Part shown: positions 7,201-14,180 of the stretch, one piece after another
Numbering within the stretch: position 1 is the stretch's first letter
Layout of the letters: each line of letters opens with the position of its first letter
Source: JBEVEP01 sp040512755
GTDB lineage: Bacteria; Pseudomonadota; Alphaproteobacteria; Rhizobiales; Rhizobiaceae
Direction of reading: 5' to 3'
Assembly: GCA_040512755.1 (NCBI GenBank)
Contig: JBEVEP010000267.1
Coordinates: forward strand, 1 to 14,457
Length of the DNA: 14,457 bases
Position numbers and translations under genes: made by a program
Notes under the pieces: generated by a model
Told to the model about the DNA's origin: nothing
Databases searched by the model: none
Seen by the model: the letters and a program-made list of their open reading frames with translations, nothing else

Positions 7201-7257
7201 ACGTTGCGCTGCAACAAAAATCTTGGACAGCGAGATGTCCTGAATGGGATCCGTGTG

Positions 7258-8139
7258 ATGGCCGGAACGATTGAGACCGTTGGAATCGTAGGCGCCGGGC
7301 AGATGGGCAGCGGAATTGCCCATGCCGCCGCTCTGGCCGGATATCGTGTGTTGCTCTACGACGTGTCGCCTGAGCGGATCGAGAATGGCATGGCCACAGT
7401 GAGCGGCAATCTGGCGCGCTCGGTGAGCCATGGCAAGATCGAGGAGAAGGACCGTCAGGCCGCGCTCGCCCGGATTGCGTCTGCAGCGTCAATTGAAAAA
7501 CTGGCAGCGGCCGATCTCGTTATCGAGGCGGCGACAGAAGACGAAACCGTCAAGCGCAAGATCTACCAGCAGCTCTGTCCCGTGCTCAATCCGGAGGCGA
7601 TCCTCGCCACCAACACGTCATCGATCTCGATCACCCGGCTTGCGGCACAGACGGACCGGCCGGAGCGCTTTATTGGCATCCACTTCATGAACCCGGTGCC
7701 GGTGATGAAGCTTGTCGAACTCGTGCGCGGCATCGCAACCGAGGACCAGACCTTCGAGATCGCCAAGGCATTCGCCCAAAAACTCGACAAGACGGTAACC
7801 GTCGCCGAGGATTTCCCGGCCTTCATCGTCAATCGCATCCTGCTGCCGATGATCAACGAGGCGATCTACACACTCTATGAGGGCGTCGGCTCGGTGGACT
7901 CGATCGATACCGCTATGCGGCTCGGCGCAAACCACCCGATGGGACCGCTGCAGCTTGCCGACTTTATTGGCCTCGATACCTGCCTGTCCATCATGCAGGT
8001 GCTGCATGATGGACTCTCCGACTCCAAATACCGGCCCTGTCCGCTGCTGGTGAAATATGTGGAGGCGGGCTGGCTCGGCCGCAAAGCCGGTCGCGGCTTC
8101 TACGACTATCGCGGTGAACATCCGGTACCGACGCGGTAG
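7258..8139 (+). CDS. 3-hydroxybutyryl-CoA dehydrogenase (3-hydroxyacyl-CoA dehydrogenase family)
   Basis: The 293-residue enzyme oxidises or reduces 3-hydroxyacyl-CoA with NAD(P), a step of beta-oxidation and of butyrate or polyhydroxybutyrate metabolism. The NAD-binding motif GAGQMG is at residues 12-17. Catalytic residues fall at the family spacing: S121 in NTSS, H142 in IHFMNP, E154 in KLVELVRG and N192 in VNR. The C-terminal dimerisation domain shows HPMGPLQLADFIGLD (226-240) and ends with GRGFYDY. Length matches stand-alone HbdA/Hbd. ATG 7258 is chosen because the Rossmann strand begins a few residues later; the open frame extends back into the terminator region, which is not coding. Its position after etfBA is common in rhizobia and suggests a shared metabolic role, though the terminator means it has its own promoter or reads through. 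Confidence 0.93.
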   Translation: MAGTIETVGIVGAGQMGSGIAHAAALAGYRVLLYDVSPERIENGMATVSGNLARSVSHGKIEEKDRQAALARIASAASIEKLAAADLVIEAATEDETVKRKIYQQLCPVLNPEAILATNTSSISITRLAAQTDRPERFIGIHFMNPVPVMKLVELVRGIATEDQTFEIAKAFAQKLDKTVTVAEDFPAFIVNRILLPMINEAIYTLYEGVGSVDSIDTAMRLGANHPMGPLQLADFIGLDTCLSIMQVLHDGLSDSKYRPCPLLVKYVEAGWLGRKAGRGFYDYRGEHPVPTR

Positions 8140-8175
8140 CTCGCCGTTTTGGGCGGGATTGTCTAGGGAAAGGCA

Positions 8176-8586
8176 ATGGCATTTCTTTCCGGAAGATGCA
8201 TGTGCGGGGCGGTTACCTGGGCATATTCAGGAGAGACCACGCGCAATCTGGTTTGTCACTGTGCCGATTGTCAGCGTGCCACGTCCGCCCCTTTTACAGC
8301 ATACGTCGGCATGAAGCCGGAGCAGTTGAACTGGACCGGTGAAATCGTGCACTACGAGAGCAGCCCCAAAACGTTTCGAGGATTTTGCCCATCCTGTGGC
8401 ACAAGACTCTATTTCCGGTCCGAGAAGTGGCCCCATGAGGTTCATGTTCATGCCGCTACGATGGCCGATCCGAACGAATATCAACCGGACGCACAGGTCG
8501 TCGTGCGCTCGAGGGCGAAATGGCTGGATAAGATGAAATCGATTCCCGCCCATGAAGGCTTTCACAAAAGGCCACAACTACCCTAA
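8176..8586 (+). CDS. GFA family protein (glutathione-dependent formaldehyde-activating enzyme-like, zinc-binding)
   Basis: The 136-residue protein has the GFA/Mss4-like fold signature: CMC (residues 8-10), CHCADCQ (27-33) and CPSCG (71-75), giving cysteines C8, C10, C27, C29, C32, C71 and C74 for zinc. The founding member, Gfa, was proposed to join formaldehyde to glutathione, but most relatives have no proven activity, so function here is unknown. Segments LVCHCADCQRATSAPF and FCPSCGTRLYFRSE are typical. A GGGAAAGG ribosome-binding stretch lies before ATG 8176. It follows the hydroxybutyryl-CoA dehydrogenase gene by 36 bases. By eye it seems less GC-rich than its neighbours, a possible sign of transfer; this was not measured. 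Confidence 0.88.
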   Translation: MAFLSGRCMCGAVTWAYSGETTRNLVCHCADCQRATSAPFTAYVGMKPEQLNWTGEIVHYESSPKTFRGFCPSCGTRLYFRSEKWPHEVHVHAATMADPNEYQPDAQVVVRSRAKWLDKMKSIPAHEGFHKRPQLP

Positions 8587-8759
8587 CCACCGACATACTG
8601 AGCGGTGCGAGACAATGTCGGCAACGTCCGGGTCGCTACCAACGACTAATTCGCCGAGACCTCCGCAGGGTCGCTAGTGCCGCGATTCCGAGGAAACGTG
8701 CTGGAGAAGGTTTCCCCGATACTGTAGACTCGCCTGATTGCGAACGTGCGGAGGAAGGC

Positions 8760-9398
8760 ATGAATACCGTCCCCCAATGGCGCCGTGCCGGCGACTGGTT
8801 CGACATCTGCAGTTGCGACATTCCTTGCCCCTGCGAATTCGCCCAGGCCCCTACCAATAACGCCTGTCAGGGCGTGCTTGCGTGGCATGTGAGGGAGGGT
8901 CATTTCGGTGACGTCAAGCTGGACGGGTTCACTCTTGTCGCGCTCGCTGCTTTCGAAGGCAATATCTGGGCTGGCGAAGGCAAGGCCAGAATGGGCTTGT
9001 ACGTCGATGAGAGTGCGGACGAACGTCAGCGTGAGGCTCTTCTGGCCATCTTCGGCGGCCAGGTGGGCGGCTGGCCGGCTGATTTCGCCCCCTTTATCGG
9101 CGAGATGCGCGGCGTCGAGTTCGTTCCGATCTCTTTCGAGCTCGCAGGCGATCTTGCGTATTGGCGCGTCGAAGTGCCGGGACGCGTTTCCGGGCGCGCG
9201 GAAGCGCTCGCTGGACCGACAACGCCTCCAGGCAAGCGTGTCCAGACCATCAACCCGCCGGGATCCGAGGTCGGTCCCGGTGGGGTGGCTACCTGGGGTC
9301 GCTCCGACGACGTCCGGACGGAAGGGTTCGGTCTCGACTGGACCGCGAAAGGCCGTTCGAGCAAGCATATTCCTTTCGATTGGGCGGGTCCGAATTAG
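8760..9398 (+). CDS. DUF1326 domain-containing protein
   Basis: The 212-residue soluble protein matches the DUF1326 family, which has no known function. Its N-terminus carries a dense cysteine cluster, CSCDIPCPCEF (C17, C19, C23, C25) with C36 shortly after, which suggests metal binding; that is inference. The C-terminal part is rich in Gly, Pro and Trp and contains a WGRSDDVRTEGFGLDW segment. No signal peptide or membrane helix is seen, so it is likely cytoplasmic. A strong GGAGGAA ribosome-binding sequence precedes ATG 8760. The next gene, on the same strand after 110 bases, encodes a DUF2182 membrane protein; the two families are often neighbours in proteobacteria to my knowledge, suggesting joint action. 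The 173 bases upstream hold no gene but a GGAAAC/GTTTCC dyad. Confidence 0.85.
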   Translation: MNTVPQWRRAGDWFDICSCDIPCPCEFAQAPTNNACQGVLAWHVREGHFGDVKLDGFTLVALAAFEGNIWAGEGKARMGLYVDESADERQREALLAIFGGQVGGWPADFAPFIGEMRGVEFVPISFELAGDLAYWRVEVPGRVSGRAEALAGPTTPPGKRVQTINPPGSEVGPGGVATWGRSDDVRTEGFGLDWTAKGRSSKHIPFDWAGPN

Positions 9399-9508
9399 GG
9401 CTGGAGCAATCCCCACCTCCGCAAACCTCCGAGTGATCATGGCCGCCTTGGTTCCCAGCGTATGGAATCGGCGACGCCTGCAGTCGCTTTGCAAGGGCTG
9501 CGGCTTCG

Positions 9509-10396
9509 ATGGCTGAGCCGGGCTCCGGCTCCCGTTGGTTGCGCCGAGCGATCGGGCATGTGCCGTCGGGTCTGCTGATTTCCCTTGTCATCGTGACCGC
9601 CGCGGCGTGGGGGCTGACCATCTACAGCGCGGTCAGCATGAGCATGCCCATGGGAATCGCAGTCCGTGGCGGAACGGGCATGGATGATATGGCCGGCATG
9701 GATATGGGCGGCATGGCGGGGATGGCGATGGAGGGCATGGCCGCGGGAGGCTGGTCTGTCACAGGCGCATTCGCTTTCCTTGCAGTGTGGACGATAATGA
9801 TGGCGGCAATGATGCTGCCAGCCGCGAGTTCAATGGTCTTCATGTTCGCCGCCGGGCAGGCCCGGCGTGACCGCTACGTCGCCATCCCCACATGGATATT
9901 CGTCGCAGGCTATATTCTCGTCTGGGCAGCGGTCGGGTCCGTCGTGTACATCGTCGTCGGGATCGGCAGCGACCTTGCGACCGCCCTGCAGCCTGTCCAG
10001 CGTTCCCAATGGGCGCCGCTGGCGCTTGGCGCGACCGTCGTTCTGGCCGGACTTTACCAGTTCACGCCCATCAAGCGGGTCTGCCTCGTGCACTGCCGCT
10101 CGCCGCTGGCGTTCGTTGCTCTGCATTGGCGCGAGGGCCGGCTGGGAGCGCTGAGGATGGGGTTCACGCATGGCATGTACTGTCTCGGATGCTGCTGGGC
10201 GCTGTTTGCCGTCCTGGTCGCCACGGGCGTGATGAGCCTGGCCTGGATGCTGCTGCTTACGCTCGTCGTCTTTGCCGAGAAAATGCTCCCTTTAGGCCGC
10301 CGCACGGCAATGGTGACCGGCATGGCGCTGATTGTTTTAGGCGTGGTTGTCGGATACGGCGCGGTCCCGATGCCGTGGATGGTCCAGCAGCAATGA
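9509..10396 (+). CDS. DUF2182 domain-containing predicted metal-binding integral membrane protein
   Basis: The 295-residue protein has about seven membrane helices and matches the DUF2182 family of uncharacterised, predicted metal-binding membrane proteins. Between helix 1 and helix 2 is a methionine-rich loop with eight Met in residues 58-77, resembling copper-binding Met motifs. The next helix reads WTIMMAAMMLP (94-104). Later come FTPIKRVCLVHCRSP (185-199; C192, C196) and GMYCLGCCWALF (222-233; C225, C228, C229), the conserved cysteine pairs of the family. A copper or other soft-metal role is inferred from these residues only. Only a distant AAGGGC lies before ATG 9509. It follows the DUF1326 gene by 110 bases and precedes napE by 194 bases. 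Confidence 0.87.
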   Translation: MAEPGSGSRWLRRAIGHVPSGLLISLVIVTAAAWGLTIYSAVSMSMPMGIAVRGGTGMDDMAGMDMGGMAGMAMEGMAAGGWSVTGAFAFLAVWTIMMAAMMLPAASSMVFMFAAGQARRDRYVAIPTWIFVAGYILVWAAVGSVVYIVVGIGSDLATALQPVQRSQWAPLALGATVVLAGLYQFTPIKRVCLVHCRSPLAFVALHWREGRLGALRMGFTHGMYCLGCCWALFAVLVATGVMSLAWMLLLTLVVFAEKMLPLGRRTAMVTGMALIVLGVVVGYGAVPMPWMVQQQ

Positions 10397-10590
10397 ACGA
10401 CTATCCGAGACATCGTCTTGCCCGCTTGACGCATAATCGGCCGCTCGCATCCGCAAACCCCGCTCACAGGGACGGGCGGCGATGGATGCTTCGGGTAAAC
10501 AAGCTATTTGAAATATGACCGATTGAGATTAACCTCATGAAAGCGCGTCGCTTCTGCGCGACGGCACGTCCGAGGCACATGAGGCGGTTC
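10397..10590 (+). promoter_or_regulatory. Probable control region of the nap operon
   Basis: These 194 bases between the DUF2182 stop and the napE start hold no supported gene and must contain the nap promoter unless it is read from upstream. Two imperfect signals were seen: TGAG/CTCA arms (10524-10527 and 10534-10537, 6-base spacer), and CGTCGC/GCGACG arms (10546-10551 and 10558-10563) in the leader. Neither matches a TTGAT-N4-ATCAA FNR/FixK box well, and no certain -35/-10 pair was found. Confidence 0.3.
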
Positions 10591-10782
10591 ATGACCCAGG
10601 ACAAGACCAGACCGGGAGCGCTGACGCATCCCGCGTCTCTGAGGCGGAGGGAACTGATCACGTTCCTTGCGCTGGCGTTTGGAATCTGGCCGATCGTCGC
10701 AGTCGGAGTGGTCGGCGGCTACGGTTTCCTCGTCTGGATGACCCAAATGATCTTTGGACCGCCGGGCCCGCCGGGAGGTTGA
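10591..10782 (+). CDS. napE: Periplasmic nitrate reductase, NapE protein
   Basis: NapE is a small single-helix inner-membrane protein of nap operons with no settled role, possibly in electron transfer or complex stability. The 63 residues show the family pattern: a charged N-terminus, RRRELITFLALAFGIWPI (18-35), VGVVGGYGFLVWM (38-50) and a terminal FGPPGPPGG. The start is set at ATG 10591 with a GAGGCGG sequence just upstream; an in-frame ATG 18 codons earlier adds an Arg-rich stretch not expected in NapE. It is first in the visible nap cluster and ends 4 bases before napD. Confidence 0.92.
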   Translation: MTQDKTRPGALTHPASLRRRELITFLALAFGIWPIVAVGVVGGYGFLVWMTQMIFGPPGPPGG

Positions 10783-10786
10783 GGCT

Positions 10787-11113
10787 ATGGCTGGACCCAG
10801 GCTCAGCCGGCGAGCGTTGTTTACGGGCGAGCGCGCGGACCCCACAAAACGCCAGCACCATGTTTCCAGCGCCGTCGTGTCGATGATGCCGGGACGCATG
10901 TCCTCGCTCGTTGAGCTTATTTCTTCAATGCCCGGCGTCGAGATCAGCGCTCAGGACGGCTACCGCATCGTCATTGTGATGGAGGCGGAAAGCACCGGCG
11001 CGCTGGGCGGACTGTTGACGGCGATTAGCGCGCTCGACGGGGTCATCGCCGCAAACATGGTCTTCGACTATGTCGAGGATTTGGAGGACAGCGAGCCATG
11101 GCAGCAGAACTGA
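10787..11113 (+). CDS. napD: NapA signal-peptide chaperone NapD, with an N-terminal extension
   Basis: NapD is a cytoplasmic chaperone that binds the twin-arginine signal of NapA and holds it back from export until the cofactors are in. The 108-residue product shows the NapD core from about residue 24: HHVSSAVV, then MPGVEI (48-53), the strand RIVIVMEAEST (60-70) and AISALDGVIAANMVFDYVED (79-98). GGAGG sits 8 bases before ATG 10787. The first 20 residues hold LSRRALFTGERAD, which looks like the N-terminus of NapF (SRRxxLTG) rather than NapD, and may be a remnant of a deleted napF. It starts 4 bases after napE and overlaps napA by 16 bases, so translation is likely coupled. Confidence 0.9.
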   Translation: MAGPRLSRRALFTGERADPTKRQHHVSSAVVSMMPGRMSSLVELISSMPGVEISAQDGYRIVIVMEAESTGALGGLLTAISALDGVIAANMVFDYVEDLEDSEPWQQN

Positions 11114-13602
11114 ACCGCCGCCAGTTGTTGAAATCGCAAGCGGCGGCCATCGCTGCGGCGGCGGCTGGTATTACGCTGCCAGCGTCTGCGCAACCGGTGC
11201 CCGGTGGCGTAAGCGCCCTGCAAATCAAGTGGTCGAAGGCGCCATGCCGGTTTTGCGGGACGGGGTGCGGCGTCATGGTGGGCGTCAAGGATGGCAAGGT
11301 CGTCGCCACCCATGGCGACATGCAAGCCGAGGTCAATCGGGGCCTCAACTGCGTGAAGGGCTATTTCCTGTCCAAGATCATGTACGGGGCTGACCGTCTG
11401 ACGACGCCGCTCATGCGCAAGCGCAATGGGGTTTTCGACAAGGAAGGCGAGTTCGAACCCGTCTCCTGGGACGAGGCCTTCGATGTGATGGCCGACAAGG
11501 TGAAGACGGTCCTGAAAGAGAAAGGCCCCGAAGCTATCGGCATGTTCGGCTCAGGCCAGTGGACGATCTTTGAAGGCTATGCGGCGACGAAGCTGATGCG
11601 CGCCGGCTTCCGCTCCAACAATCTCGACCCTAACGCCCGCCACTGCATGGCCTCGGCGGCCTACGCCTTCATGCGCACCTTCGGCATGGACGAGCCGATG
11701 GGCTGCTACGACGATTTCGAGAATGCCGACGCGTTTGTCCTTTGGGGTTCGAACATGGCCGAGATGCACCCGATCCTGTGGACCCGGGTTGCCGATCGCC
11801 GGCTCGGCCATGAGCATGTGAAGGTCGCGGTGCTGTCGACGTTCACGCATCGCAGCATGGATCTGGCGGACATACCGATCATCTTCACGCCGGGCACCGA
11901 TCTCGCGATCCTGAACTACATCGCCAACCACATTATCCAGACAGGCCGCGTGAACGAGGATTTCGTCAAGAATCATACGACGTTCATGCGCGGCGCGACC
12001 GACATCGGCTACGGGCTGCGGCCCGAACATCCACTGGAGGTCAAGGCGACCGGCGCCGCCGATCCGGGCAGGATGGATCCGATCGACTTCGAGGCGTTCA
12101 AAGTCCTCGTCGCGGAATACACGCTCGAGAAAGTCGCCGAGCTTACCGGCGTGGAGGAGTCGTTCCTCGAAGAACTCGCCGAACTCTATGCAGACCCGGC
12201 CCGCAAGGTGATGTCGCTCTGGACCATGGGCTTCAACCAGCATGTCCGCGGCGTATGGGCGAACCAGATGGTCTACAATCTCCACCTGCTGACCGGGAAA
12301 ATCTCCGAGCCCGGAAACAGCCCGTTCTCGCTGACCGGACAGCCGTCAGCCTGCGGCACTGCGCGCGAGGTTGGGACTTTCGCCCACCGCCTTCCTGCCG
12401 ACATGGTCGTCACCAACCCGGAGCACCGCAAGCATGCCGAGGAGATCTGGAAGGTTCCTCACGGCCTTCTGCCGGAAAAGCCCGGTTATCACGCCGTCCT
12501 GCAGGACCGGATGCTAAAGGACGGGAAGCTCAATTTCTACTGGGTGCAGGTCAACAACAATATGCAGGCTGCCCCGAATGACAGCCAGGAAACCTATCCA
12601 GGCTATCGCAACCCCGACAATCTGATCGTGGTCTCGGATGCCTATCCGACAATCACCGCCATGTCGGCGGATATCGTCCTGCCCGCCGCTATGTGGGTGG
12701 AGAAGGAAGGCGCCTATGGCAATGCGGAGCGCCGCACCCATGTGTGGCATCAACTGGTTGAGGCTCCTGGAGAGGCGCGTTCCGACCTTTGGCAGCTGGC
12801 GGAATTCTCCAAGCGTTTCACGACGGACGAAGTATGGCCGCAGGAGATTCTCGCCAAGAACCCGGAATATCGCGGCAAGACGCTCTTCGAAGTGCTTTTT
12901 CAGAACGGCACGGTCGACCGGTTTCCGCGAAGCGAGATCGATGCCGAATATGAGAACAACGAGGCTCAGGAATTCGGCTTCTACATCCAGAAAGGCCTGT
13001 TCGAGGAATATGCCGAGTTCGGGCGGGGCCATGGACACGACCTTGCGCCGTACGACCGCTATCACCAGGAACGCGGCCTGCGCTGGCCGGTCGTGAACGG
13101 GAAGGAAACGCTCTGGCGCTACCGGGAAGGGCTGGATCCCTATGTGAAGCCCGGCGAGGGCGTGAAGTTCTACGGCCGCCCGGACGGCAAGGCCGTGATC
13201 CTCGCTGTTCCCTATGAGCCTCCCGCCGAGCCGCCCGATGACGAATATGACGTCTGGCTGGTGACGGGACGCGTCCTCGAACATTGGCATTCCGGATCAA
13301 TGACGATGCGCGTTCCGGAACTCTATCGCGCATTCCCCGGCGCAGTCTGCTTCATGAATGCCGAGGACGCCCGGCAGCGCGGCATCAATCAGGGCGCGGA
13401 AGTGCGCATCGTGTCGCGGCGCGGCGAGATCCTGTCCCGCATCGAAACCCGCGGCCGAAACCGCATGCCCAAGGGTGTGGTATTCGTTCCCTGGTTTGAT
13501 GCCAGCCGGCTGATCAACAAGGTCACGCTGGACGCGACTGACCCAATCTCCAAGCAGACGGATTTCAAGAAATGCGCGGTCAAGATCCTTCCCGTCGCTT
13601 AA
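11098..13602 (+). CDS. napA: Periplasmic nitrate reductase catalytic subunit NapA
   Basis: NapA reduces nitrate to nitrite in the periplasm with a Mo-bisMGD centre and one 4Fe-4S cluster. The 834-residue precursor is of normal length. A twin-arginine signal with RR at residues 7-8 (LNRRQLLK), an Ala-rich hydrophobic stretch and a probable cleavage after ASA (29-31) directs Tat export. Cluster cysteines are C50, C53, C57 and C85 (CX2CX3CX27C). The Mo ligand is C183 in ARHCMASA. Further marks are MGFNQHVRGVWANQ and the C-terminal molydopterin dinucleotide-binding domain with VTGRVLEHWHSGSMT. It overlaps napD by 16 bases with GGAGG upstream. Its TAA is immediately followed by the tandem palindromic repeats that separate it from napB. 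Confidence 0.98.
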   Translation: MAAELNRRQLLKSQAAAIAAAAAGITLPASAQPVPGGVSALQIKWSKAPCRFCGTGCGVMVGVKDGKVVATHGDMQAEVNRGLNCVKGYFLSKIMYGADRLTTPLMRKRNGVFDKEGEFEPVSWDEAFDVMADKVKTVLKEKGPEAIGMFGSGQWTIFEGYAATKLMRAGFRSNNLDPNARHCMASAAYAFMRTFGMDEPMGCYDDFENADAFVLWGSNMAEMHPILWTRVADRRLGHEHVKVAVLSTFTHRSMDLADIPIIFTPGTDLAILNYIANHIIQTGRVNEDFVKNHTTFMRGATDIGYGLRPEHPLEVKATGAADPGRMDPIDFEAFKVLVAEYTLEKVAELTGVEESFLEELAELYADPARKVMSLWTMGFNQHVRGVWANQMVYNLHLLTGKISEPGNSPFSLTGQPSACGTAREVGTFAHRLPADMVVTNPEHRKHAEEIWKVPHGLLPEKPGYHAVLQDRMLKDGKLNFYWVQVNNNMQAAPNDSQETYPGYRNPDNLIVVSDAYPTITAMSADIVLPAAMWVEKEGAYGNAERRTHVWHQLVEAPGEARSDLWQLAEFSKRFTTDEVWPQEILAKNPEYRGKTLFEVLFQNGTVDRFPRSEIDAEYENNEAQEFGFYIQKGLFEEYAEFGRGHGHDLAPYDRYHQERGLRWPVVNGKETLWRYREGLDPYVKPGEGVKFYGRPDGKAVILAVPYEPPAEPPDDEYDVWLVTGRVLEHWHSGSMTMRVPELYRAFPGAVCFMNAEDARQRGINQGAEVRIVSRRGEILSRIETRGRNRMPKGVVFVPWFDASRLINKVTLDATDPISKQTDFKKCAVKILPVA

Positions 13603-13659
13603 AGCAATTCCAGGAAAAGTGGAAACCGGTTTTCCGTCCGGAATTGCGTCAAAACAAAG
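13603..13659 (+). repeat. 57-bp palindromic RIME-like element, copy 1 of a tandem pair
   Basis: The unit starts directly after the napA stop codon. Nested inverted repeats are GCAATTCC (13604-13611) with GGAATTGC (13640-13647) and GGAAAA (13613-13618) with TTTTCC (13630-13635), so the RNA can fold into a long hairpin. It repeats at once as copy 2 with 3 mismatches in 57 by eye, and an inverted relative lies at 4401-4457. It is fully open in the napB frame. Confidence 0.88.
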
Positions 13660-13716
13660 AGCAATTCCAGGAAAAGTGGAAACCGGTTTTCCGTCCGGAA
13701 TTGCGTTGGAACAAAG
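13660..13716 (+). repeat. 57-bp palindromic RIME-like element, copy 2 of a tandem pair
   Basis: This copy has the same nested palindrome as copy 1 with an exact 57-base period, and it ends 2 bases before the likely GTG start of napB. The difference from copy 1 is one clustered triplet (TGG for CAA) near the 3' end, which suggests recent duplication or gene conversion. Because 57 is a multiple of three, both copies keep the upstream in-frame ATG (13572) connected to napB. Confidence 0.88.
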
Positions 13717-13718
13717 CC

Positions 13719-14177
13719 GTGGGGCGCCGGCTTGCTGCCGCCGCAGCTATCGTCCTTTACTGCGCCGGGACGGCTGCGCTTGCCCAGATGCAATCAGAGC
13801 TAACTGGGCCGACCCCTCCCATGGAAAATCTGCCGGCTCCGCCGGTGCCGAAATGGGTGACGGACGACGTCCGGCAGATGCGGGCCTATCCCGAACAGCC
13901 GCCGGTCATCCCGCATTCGATCGAAGGCTATCAGCTCTCCGTCAACACGAACCGGTGCCTGTCGTGTCACAAACGCGAATTTACGCAGGGCTCGGGCGCG
14001 CCGATGATCAGCGTCACTCACTATATGACGCGGGACGGCCAGATGCTGGCCGACGTTTCCCCGCGCCGCTATTTCTGCACTGCCTGCCATGTGCCCCAGG
14101 CGAATGTGCGTCCACTCGTTGAGAACCGTTTCAAGGATATGAGCGAGTTGGGCGTAGAACCCGCCGGGAGCGAATAG
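13719..14177 (+). CDS. napB: Periplasmic nitrate reductase, dihaem cytochrome c subunit NapB
   Basis: NapB is the periplasmic dihaem cytochrome that passes electrons from NapC to NapA. Two CxxCH haem sites are seen, CLSCH (residues 80-84) and CTACH (120-124), with likely distal histidine ligands H66 (PHSIEGY) and H101 (THYMTRDG). From the GTG at 13719 the product is 152 residues, normal for NapB, and begins with a Sec signal peptide (GRRLAAAAAIVLYCAG, cleavage near ALA at 20-22). No clear ribosome-binding site precedes this GTG, because the tandem palindromic repeats occupy the upstream side. The frame is also open from ATG 13572, inside napA, which would give 201 residues with a doubled 19-residue peptide before the signal. 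I favour 13719; the start is uncertain. It ends 3 bases before napC. Confidence 0.9.
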   Translation: MGRRLAAAAAIVLYCAGTAALAQMQSELTGPTPPMENLPAPPVPKWVTDDVRQMRAYPEQPPVIPHSIEGYQLSVNTNRCLSCHKREFTQGSGAPMISVTHYMTRDGQMLADVSPRRYFCTACHVPQANVRPLVENRFKDMSELGVEPAGSE

Positions 14178-14180
14178 GCC

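Noticed and set aside
8665..8720. MerR-type operator upstream of the DUF1326 gene
   Set aside because: A GGAAAC/GTTTCC dyad is present but lacks the MerR-family spacing and no MerR-type regulator gene is nearby.
10500..10540. FNR/FixK-type box upstream of napE
   Set aside because: TTGAG-ATTAAC-CTCA and TTGAAATATGACC were tested by eye against TTGAT-N4-ATCAA; the second half-sites do not match.
13572..13718. N-terminal extension of NapB through both repeats as the default start
   Set aside because: It would place about 49 residues ahead of a normal signal peptide and start inside napA. Kept as a finding but not used as the primary call.
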